Shown one piece after another: positions 54,521 through 60,725 of a DNA stretch of 60,725 nt. The position numbers were made by a program, and so were the translations under genes. The notes beneath the pieces were generated by a model that did not search any database, was not told the DNA's origin, and saw only the letters and a program-made list of their open reading frames with translations. The DNA comes from Pseudoalteromonas sp. G4 (GTDB taxonomy: Bacteria; Pseudomonadota; Gammaproteobacteria; Enterobacterales; Alteromonadaceae), in contig NZ_JAPEHW010000016.1 of assembly GCF_028875915.1 (NCBI RefSeq), positions 1 through 60,725 of the forward strand, in the 5' to 3' direction. Every line of letters starts with the position of its first letter. The first letter of the stretch is position 1.

Positions 54521-56014
54521 ATGACGGATTTCAGCCAAGTAAAACAACTACTTGCAACTGGTGGGCTCAATAAAGCGCACGCATTATTAGTCGCGGCTTT
54601 AAAAAAGGACGCGGCTCATTGTGAAGCTTGGAGCTACTTGGCTGAATTGAATCTGTTAGCGGGTGACAAAGTAAAAGCACTTAACATTATCAAAAAAGCG
54701 CTTTCACTTTCCCCGCCACTGTCAATTGCCCTGCACCTTGCTAAAACGGCATTACACGCCAGCGATTTCCTCTTGTGTCAAAATATCTTAGAGTCCATAA
54801 ATAGCGCCTGTGATAACGCATCACAACTCGATTTGTCAGCCAACTTATGGCTTCGATTAAATCAGCCTTACCGCGCATTAGCTCAATTTGAAAAAGCGCA
54901 TCAGTTAGCACCAGATAGCGCAGCAATAACGCTAAATTACGCAATTTGCTTAAAAATGGCTGGCGATACAACAACAGCAAAAGCATTGCTCGAAAAGGTT
55001 ATCGATTTACAGCCAATGCTGTCACTCGCGCATTTATCGTTAGCTGAGCTGTCACCAAAATCAAATAACACCCTGCCATCGCAATTAACAAATGCACTAA
55101 GCCATGGGCCAAAGGATCAATACCTAAACCACGCAAAAGCGCTTTATCATGAAGCAAATGCCGATTATGAAAAGGCATGGACGTGTTTTAATCACAGTAA
55201 ACAACGCAATAAAAACCAGGTGCACTTTGATACGTTGGCACATCAAGCCTACTGCGACAGTATTATCGCAGCATCGCATTTACCTAGTGATTTGTCACAA
55301 TTAACGATAAATAACAGCATTTCACCTATTTTTATTGTGGGTATGCCACGCTCAGGCACAAGTCTGCTAGAACAATTATTGGCGACACAAAAAACCATAA
55401 AGGCACTCGGTGAGCTTAGCTTTATTCCACAGCTTATGGCTGTAAAGCCCGGCTTTTATAAGCAACCGAAACAGCTTTTCACCAAAGCAGCCGAGCTAAT
55501 CTTAAACCAATACAGCCAATGTTTTGCAAAGGAGTTAACAAGCTCACCAGCAGCGCATGCCATTGATAAGCAACCGTTTAATATTTACTTTGTTGACATT
55601 ATTTTAGCGCTTTTCCCAAACGCTAAAATTGTGTGGTTGGTAAGGGATAAATTCGACACGTGTATTGGTAATTTTCGTCAAGCATATCAAGTAAGTAGCC
55701 CTTTTCATCACTACAGTTATGACTGGCAGCATATTAATCATTTTTATGATGATATTGTGCGCCTTGGTGAAAATTGGTGCAGCAAATATCCAAACCAGTT
55801 TTTACGTGTAAATTATGAATCGTTAGTACAGCAGCCCAAGGCGCAATTAACTGCGGTTTTTCAGTTTTTAAACCTCACACAAACCGCTGAACCACTGGAT
55901 TTTTACAAGAAAGATTATTTTTCAGCAACGGCCAGCAAAGTGCAACTAAGGCAACCGCTTAATACGCATTCGATAGGAAAATATAAAAGCGTTTACCCAA
56001 TAAAAGAAAAATAA
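54521..56014 (+). CDS. TPR - sulfotransferase protein
   Basis: A 497-residue protein. The N-terminal ~250 residues are TPR repeats (for example CEAWSYLAELNLLAGDKVKA and PYRALAQFEKAHQLAPDSAA). The C-terminal half is a PAPS-dependent sulfotransferase: the 5'-phosphosulfate loop GMPRSGTSLLEQLL (about 273) and the 3'-phosphate region LVRDKFDTCIGNFRQAY are intact. No signal peptide, so it acts in the cytoplasm. It starts immediately after the TonB receptor stop; such pairs recur in marine proteobacteria. The acceptor is unknown. Confidence 0.88.
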   Translation: MTDFSQVKQLLATGGLNKAHALLVAALKKDAAHCEAWSYLAELNLLAGDKVKALNIIKKALSLSPPLSIALHLAKTALHASDFLLCQNILESINSACDNASQLDLSANLWLRLNQPYRALAQFEKAHQLAPDSAAITLNYAICLKMAGDTTTAKALLEKVIDLQPMLSLAHLSLAELSPKSNNTLPSQLTNALSHGPKDQYLNHAKALYHEANADYEKAWTCFNHSKQRNKNQVHFDTLAHQAYCDSIIAASHLPSDLSQLTINNSISPIFIVGMPRSGTSLLEQLLATQKTIKALGELSFIPQLMAVKPGFYKQPKQLFTKAAELILNQYSQCFAKELTSSPAAHAIDKQPFNIYFVDIILALFPNAKIVWLVRDKFDTCIGNFRQAYQVSSPFHHYSYDWQHINHFYDDIVRLGENWCSKYPNQFLRVNYESLVQQPKAQLTAVFQFLNLTQTAEPLDFYKKDYFSATASKVQLRQPLNTHSIGKYKSVYPIKEK

Positions 56015-56017
56015 CGG

Positions 56018-56398
56018 TTATTTAAACATTTTCTCAGATGCTTTAAATTGTGAATGTATAAAATAACATGTGGTGATCATGCCGATTACCACAACACAAA
56101 ATAAAGACACACCTGCAAAAAATGGAGAGGCAAATTCAACCCCTCTTGATTTTAGTAATGCAATACTGATTACATTATTTTCAGCTAAGTAAACAGCGAT
56201 GCTTGCCAATGTAATTGATGCGCATAGGTACAAGGTTGTAATTAACCACTTCATTTTAAATGTCAGTAACTCTTTTGCAGAAAATACAGCAACAATGGTT
56301 GCAAATGTAATGGTTAACCATGTTTGAAATTGTGTCACAATTGCTGCTTCATTAATTCTGATTAGTTCGAGTATTTGAACAACGGTAAGCGTATTCAT
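56018..56398 (-). CDS. Small membrane protein, unknown function
   Basis: A 126-residue protein with three hydrophobic helices (WLTITFATIVAVFSAKELL, WLITTLYLCASITLASIAVY, FFAGVSLFCVVVIGMITTCY). No family is recognised. Its stop lies 3 bases past the stop of the convergent sulfotransferase gene. Confidence 0.65.
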   Translation of the reverse strand: MNTLTVVQILELIRINEAAIVTQFQTWLTITFATIVAVFSAKELLTFKMKWLITTLYLCASITLASIAVYLAENNVISIALLKSRGVEFASPFFAGVSLFCVVVIGMITTCYFIHSQFKASEKMFK

Positions 56399-56532
56399 AT
56401 CTTTTCACCATACTAAATCGATATAAATAAATTACATCATCAGGTGTGAAAAAAATGTGAAGCACCTTATTAGACAAGGTATAAAAAGTAGTAATAGTAT
56501 TTAGTCTGCATAACTAGAAAGCATAACCAATA

Positions 56533-56560
56533 AAAAAGCCGGAGATTACTCCGGCTTTTT
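56533..56560. terminator. Strong bidirectional terminator
   Basis: Perfect 12-base stem AAAAAGCCGGAG (56533-56544) / CTCCGGCTTTTT (56549-56560) with ATTA loop and A/T tracts on both sides. Lies 19 bases beyond the stop of the S9 peptidase gene. Confidence 0.9.
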
Positions 56561-56578
56561 GCAATTTAAAAACGTTAA

Positions 56579-58504
56579 TTAGTTATTTAAATAAGTGTTT
56601 AAAAACTTAAGGTAAGCATTTGATGCTTCAATGCGGTTTTCTTTTTTAGTAAAACCATGGCCTTCATCATCGAATAATACATACTCTACCGGTACGCCAT
56701 TGGCTTTTACCGCTGCCACCAGCTCATCACTTTCCACTTGCAGTACACGAGGGTCATTCGCGCCTTGAATTACCATTAATGGTTTGGTGATATTTTTAGC
56801 GTGGAATAATGGCGAAATAGCGCGGTGACGTTCACCATCTGTTGCTGGGTCGCCCATTTCATCGTAAAGCGCTTTTTTAAAGCTCTCCCACCAGGGTGGA
56901 ATAGAATTAAGTGTTCTTACCCAATTAGTTACACCAAAAATATTAATGCCCACTTTAAACTCTTCAGGCTCAAATGCAAGCGCTGCTGCGGTCATAAAGC
57001 CGCCATAACTGCCGCCCATAATGCCAATTTTATCGCCATCTACCCAATCTAAACTTTGCAGATGCTTTTTACCGTACACGATATCTTGTAAGTCATCGGT
57101 GCCGTGTTTTTTATCATCCAGATGGAAGAAGGTTTTGCCATAACCCGAGCTACCGCGGTTATTCACCGCAAAAATGGCATAGCCATGGTTTACCAAATGC
57201 TGCTGCATTGCGCTATAACCAGTGCGGCTTTGTCCGCCAGGTCCACCATGCACCCACACAAGTGCAGGTACTTTGTTATTGCTATTTGCTTGTTTTGGTT
57301 TGTATAACACGCCAGGAATTTCTAGCCCATCAAAGCTTTTAAAACGCACTATGGTACTTTCAACCAGATCATTTTGATCAATTGCAGCGCTTAAGCTGTT
57401 TGTAAGTTGTGATGCCTTTGATGACCCTACCTGCCAAACAAATAAATTATTCGGTGACGTATCGGAATTTAAGTAAAACGCCATGGTTTTTTCATCTGCC
57501 GAGAAATTTACGCCACGTAAATTACCCGCAGGTAAACTTGGCATCGCAATCGATTGCCCAGTTTTTGTATCCATCACAGTAACTTTAGTGCTGGCATCGG
57601 CATTTACACCACTCACTTGGTAACGCCCTGATTTAGAAAAATAAATAAAGTTAACATCCCACTCATCTTTGAGTGCAAGGCGATGTTCACCCGAGGTTAA
57701 ATCGTAACGCCAAATCTGTGCAAATTCACCTTTTGCATTGGTTGAGTAATAAAGTGCCTTGCTGTCTCGAGAGAAGGTTTCTGGTCCAAATGTGGCTTCA
57801 ACATCTTTTCCTGCAATTAACTCTGGTTTAAGTGTTTTTTTCATCGTATCGAGAATAAACACGTCGCTATCTTTGTTTGAGTTATTTTTAGAAAGCGCAA
57901 TAAAACGGCCGTCAGGGCTAATTGCGCCCACATCTAACCCCATTTTATTTTGATAAACAGAGCTTACCTCATAGCTTTTAGCATCAACACGGTATAAGTC
58001 CATAAACTTAGCATCGCGCTGGTTACTGGTAATGTAAAAATGAGAACCATCTTCTGTGAAACCAGCAAAGCGCGCACGGGTTTCTTCACCCGGTGTTAAG
58101 TCTTTAACGCTGCCGTCAACTTCGCGTACATAAACATGAAAACGCTCATTACCGCCTGAATCTTTGGTAAAGATCACGCGTTCGTCATTTGGAAAATAAC
58201 GCACCGCGTAGGTACTGTCTTGAAAATCTGTTAAGCGTGTTTTTTCACCAGTGTTAACATCAACAGCATAAAGGCTATAAATGCCACTTTCATCACTGCT
58301 TACCAGTATTTTGTCACCATTTGGTGAAAAACTGCTGCCCATAATAGAAGTTGTATCAAAGAAAGTTTCAGCATCATATTGTTTTAGTGTTTGTGCTTGT
58401 TGTACTGCCTCTACCGCTTGAGATGTACTGTTTGTTTGTGAACAGCCAACTAACGCAAGTCCTAGCGCACAGGCTACTGCGGCTAATTGAAAGTGCTTTT
58501 TCAT
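56579..58504 (-). CDS. S9-family prolyl-oligopeptidase-like lipoprotein
   Basis: A 641-residue exported serine peptidase. A lipobox (ALVGCSQ) suggests anchoring to a membrane in the periplasm or on the surface. A seven-bladed propeller region (repeats such as SPNGDKILVSSDESGIYSLY and SPDGRFIALS) is followed by an alpha/beta hydrolase domain. The triad is visible: S in MGGSYGGFMTA (about 498), D in GANDPRVLQ (about 585) and H in DEGHGFTKK (about 615). It cleaves short peptides. Single gene behind a strong terminator. Confidence 0.93.
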   Translation of the reverse strand: MKKHFQLAAVACALGLALVGCSQTNSTSQAVEAVQQAQTLKQYDAETFFDTTSIMGSSFSPNGDKILVSSDESGIYSLYAVDVNTGEKTRLTDFQDSTYAVRYFPNDERVIFTKDSGGNERFHVYVREVDGSVKDLTPGEETRARFAGFTEDGSHFYITSNQRDAKFMDLYRVDAKSYEVSSVYQNKMGLDVGAISPDGRFIALSKNNSNKDSDVFILDTMKKTLKPELIAGKDVEATFGPETFSRDSKALYYSTNAKGEFAQIWRYDLTSGEHRLALKDEWDVNFIYFSKSGRYQVSGVNADASTKVTVMDTKTGQSIAMPSLPAGNLRGVNFSADEKTMAFYLNSDTSPNNLFVWQVGSSKASQLTNSLSAAIDQNDLVESTIVRFKSFDGLEIPGVLYKPKQANSNNKVPALVWVHGGPGGQSRTGYSAMQQHLVNHGYAIFAVNNRGSSGYGKTFFHLDDKKHGTDDLQDIVYGKKHLQSLDWVDGDKIGIMGGSYGGFMTAAALAFEPEEFKVGINIFGVTNWVRTLNSIPPWWESFKKALYDEMGDPATDGERHRAISPLFHAKNITKPLMVIQGANDPRVLQVESDELVAAVKANGVPVEYVLFDDEGHGFTKKENRIEASNAYLKFLNTYLNN

Positions 58505-58855
58505 TATAATTATTCCTTGTAAATTATCCGCTTTCGATTGTTACCTGAACAAAATTTAGACTCAAGAGTCATCTTAAAATAATTGTTTCAAAATATTCTG
58601 AATATGGGAACAATGTAGTTTAAGTATCTGAAAAATAAAAAAGAGGTGTTTATATAACGTTTAACTATGACTGCCCGTTTTGATCCCGCAGCCAATCACT
58701 ACTGTATTGGTTACTGTAAATGCACAAAGAATCAAATACTTCACCTAATTTCAATGTGCTTATAAATTAAGCATTTATTTATTAAGTGTCTAATATTAAA
58801 GTAATTAGGGTCTATTAGTTTTTGATTATTTAAACGCTTAAATTTAAGGTGCTCT
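58505..58855. other. Divergent intergenic region, nothing recognised
   Basis: 351 bases between the divergent S9 peptidase and FapA genes. AT-rich. A small hairpin CCAAT...ATTGG lies near 58691-58710. No gene or strong regulatory element was found. Confidence 0.45.
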
Positions 58856-60511
58856 ATGGCAAGTATGAGCTTTGACTACAACGAAAACACCAGGCAACTG
58901 GCTTTAGTGATCCGAGAAATCGACAAAGCCCCGAAACCTGATCTCAAAAAAGCAAAGCGATTATTTGAACAATCTGATTACCGAAATATGCTGCTCGATG
59001 AAAATGAGTTGGCAACCTTAATTGATTCACTTGAGCAGAAAAAACAGAAAGAAAGCCCCAATGAAGTAAATGCTGTTATCGCCAGCACAAAAGATGCCTC
59101 TATGGCATTAACAGTATCACCTGATGAAATGTCAGCGTCCATTGAAATTACAACGGCATTTGGCGGAAAACATATTAGTGCAAATGACATTGTTGCTCTA
59201 CTCAATGACAATGGCATCAAAAAAACAGCTATAAAAGAGTCAATTATCGAACTTGTTAACGAGGCAAAAGCTGCAAAGCCGGGTGAACAAGTAAGCAAGA
59301 TGGTTGCCAATGGCAGAGTTGCTGTAAATGGTAAAAATGGTTTTATTAATTATTTAGTACCCGATCCATCAGAGAGACAACTCTGCCCAAAACTGCTAGA
59401 AAACGGCAACGTGGATATGCGAGAGTTAGGTGAGCTTTGTTATGTACAAAAAGGCAAAAAATTAGCTGAACTAGTACCGCCAACACTTGGGGAAATGGGA
59501 TTTACCGTGCTTGGAAAACCCCTTGAACCTGAAGCCGGTCAAGCCGCAACTTTATCTGAAAGTGAAGGTTCAGTGTTTGCTGATGAACTCGAATCAACCT
59601 TGATTGCCGATTTTGATGGCATGCCTAAACACGAGCCTAATGGTGTTTCGGTAGTAAAAGTATTTAGTATCAATAATATTGATGTGAGTACTGGCAATAT
59701 TCGCTTTGACGGCACCATTATGGTTCATGGTGATATTTGCGAAGGATATAAAGCTCGGGCCAGTGGCGATATTATTGTTGCTGGCAGTGTTGAGTCTGCC
59801 TACGTAGAAGCAGGCGGCAGCGTTAGCATTGGCAAAGGCGTAATTGGCCACGCCATAGAAAATACCGATGAAGAAGACAAAAGCTGCACTATTATCGCTG
59901 GCGGTAATATTAATGTGCATCATGTGCAATACGTTAACCTCTTTGCGAACGGTGATATTCACGTAAGCCAATTTGCTTCGCACTGTAAGTTTTGTTTGAG
60001 TGGGCACTTATGGGTCGGCAAAGAAGACCGCGCTGATGGAAAAGTAGTTGGCTGTGATATTTTGGTAGGAAAATCGGTTTCTGCTGGCAGCCTAGGATCG
60101 CGTGCTGGAACCCATATGACCATAAATTTTAATTACTCTTTTGAAGGGCTAGAAGAAACATATAAAGCACTTACTGAACGAAAACACCTTTATCTTGCGA
60201 AAGTGCGAAAAATAAAATACCTGATTTCAGAACTTGCTTCCCGCGATGAAGACTACTCTGATAAATTAGCTCGCCTAAAAAAAGCGCTGGCCCGTTATTT
60301 AGACGCAGTCGAAAAACTGGTTAAAGTAATAGAAGCGAAGAATAATAAACTTTCTCTACACAGAAGTGATATTGCTGTCAGCGCAACACAAGCCATTTTG
60401 TCGGGCGTAGAGATATGCATTGAACAAAAGCACTTTGTTTGTAATAGGGACTATGGCCCATCAAAAATTACTTACCTTGATAATGAAATCAAGTTAGATC
60501 CGCTAACCTAA
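58856..60511 (+). CDS. FapA/DUF342 family protein
   Basis: A 551-residue soluble protein of the FapA family (DUF342). It has an N-terminal mixed region, a long glycine-rich beta-helix (DGTIMVHGDICEGYKARASG, GSVSIGKGVIGHAIEN, VGCDILVGKSVSAGSLGSRA) and a C-terminal coiled coil (LKKALARYLDAVEKLVKVIE). FapA of Bacillus is needed in flagellar assembly, but many gammaproteobacterial members lie outside flagellar operons and act elsewhere, for example at the cell envelope. No flagellar genes are nearby here. Confidence 0.9.
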   Translation: MASMSFDYNENTRQLALVIREIDKAPKPDLKKAKRLFEQSDYRNMLLDENELATLIDSLEQKKQKESPNEVNAVIASTKDASMALTVSPDEMSASIEITTAFGGKHISANDIVALLNDNGIKKTAIKESIIELVNEAKAAKPGEQVSKMVANGRVAVNGKNGFINYLVPDPSERQLCPKLLENGNVDMRELGELCYVQKGKKLAELVPPTLGEMGFTVLGKPLEPEAGQAATLSESEGSVFADELESTLIADFDGMPKHEPNGVSVVKVFSINNIDVSTGNIRFDGTIMVHGDICEGYKARASGDIIVAGSVESAYVEAGGSVSIGKGVIGHAIENTDEEDKSCTIIAGGNINVHHVQYVNLFANGDIHVSQFASHCKFCLSGHLWVGKEDRADGKVVGCDILVGKSVSAGSLGSRAGTHMTINFNYSFEGLEETYKALTERKHLYLAKVRKIKYLISELASRDEDYSDKLARLKKALARYLDAVEKLVKVIEAKNNKLSLHRSDIAVSATQAILSGVEICIEQKHFVCNRDYGPSKITYLDNEIKLDPLT

Positions 60512-60604
60512 GCACACTATCTTATTTTTAAGACGCTGATCAGTGTTTGCTTTTCCACTAATTGACTTTAACAACGATTAATTGTGTGAAGACTGGCGGT
60601 TTAT

Positions 60605-60725
60605 GTGGTTAATAGTGGTAGAATTGCCAAAATCAGCCAAATACAGTTTAAAATTAGTATTCTCCCTTTAGCTATAATACCAATTGCATTAATTAGCTGG
60701 TCATTTATTGCGACAGAGAAATGGC
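60605..60725 (+). CDS. Start of a membrane protein (partial)
   Basis: From GTG 60605 the frame stays open to the window edge (about 40 codons). It reads VNSGRIAKISQIQFKISILP then LAIIPIALISWSFIATEK, so a basic start is followed by one transmembrane helix. This looks like the N-terminus of a chemoreceptor or GGDEF-type sensor, but nothing more can be read. It is on the same strand as FapA, 93 bases downstream. Confidence 0.5.
   Translation, partial: MVNSGRIAKISQIQFKISILPLAIIPIALISWSFIATEKW

Noticed and set aside
1..60725. CRISPR arrays, tRNA or rRNA genes, replication origin
   Set aside because: No regularly spaced repeats, no cloverleaf with conserved arm sequences and no rRNA stretches were seen on reading both strands; short RNAs could still be missed.

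Overview
The window looks like chromosomal DNA of a marine gammaproteobacterium, most likely of the order Alteromonadales and Pseudoalteromonas-like. That placement is inference. It rests on the AT-rich composition, two TonB-dependent receptors, a bacterial voltage-gated sodium channel, many stand-alone periplasmic solute-binding proteins, S9 and DUF885 peptidases, and a TPR-sulfotransferase behind a TonB receptor. I see no rRNA, tRNA, CRISPR array, complete insertion sequence or prophage. About 55 genes are supported, several of them with apparent single-base frameshifts.

Layout. 1-10.5 kb is a signalling block. It holds a GAF/HD-GYP protein (cut by the window edge) with a metallo-beta-lactamase-fold partner, a GAF-GGDEF cyclase, a TonB receptor, a chemoreceptor, a LOV-like PAS protein and a PAS-PAS-PAS-GGDEF protein. 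10.5-13.8 kb has a LysR regulator divergent from a solute-binding protein, then a sodium:alanine-type symporter. 13.8-19.2 kb has a three-gene operon of exported proteins (unknown, DUF885 peptidase, PDZ-alpha/beta hydrolase) divergent from a membrane-anchored AraC-type regulator. 19.3-23.9 kb has two tandem solute-binding proteins, a DUF417 membrane protein, a NaChBac-type channel and a Kelch protein.

24.1-26.1 kb carries a BlaI-type repressor with a BlaR1-like M56 membrane protease behind a striking inverted-repeat operator. 26.3-28.3 kb is a folate-independent methionine synthase pair (MesD/MesX type). 28.9-33.2 kb has a TauE exporter, a double-cupin/SDR pair divergent from an HxlR regulator, and small unknown genes. 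33.4-37.6 kb is an accessory-looking stretch of small unknown membrane proteins plus an esterase. 37.6-43.8 kb has a PQQ-type sugar dehydrogenase, four more solute-binding proteins, an S24/LexA-like regulator and the wreck of a beta-propeller gene. 44.1-48.6 kb has an NhaC-family antiporter with a damaged 5' end, an M42-like peptidase, a frameshifted small gene and another solute-binding protein.

48.8-51.8 kb is the most interesting locus. It encodes a BlaI-type repressor, a membrane protein with BlaR1 topology (M56 protease core) whose external C-terminal domain is a complete M23 peptidoglycan endopeptidase, and a MepM-like M23 lipoprotein. Together they look like a self-contained cell-wall sensing and remodelling circuit. 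52.1-56.0 kb is a TonB receptor plus TPR-sulfotransferase, 56.6-58.5 kb an S9 peptidase lipoprotein, and 58.9-60.5 kb a FapA/DUF342 protein. The start of one more membrane protein runs off the right edge.

Themes. Eight solute-binding proteins have no permease or ATPase nearby, so they may serve sensing rather than transport. Two BlaI/M56 circuits lie about 25 kb apart, and neither has a recognisable penicillin-binding sensor. Four apparent one-base frameshifts occur between 25.9 and 51.3 kb and should be checked against raw reads before any of these genes is called dead.
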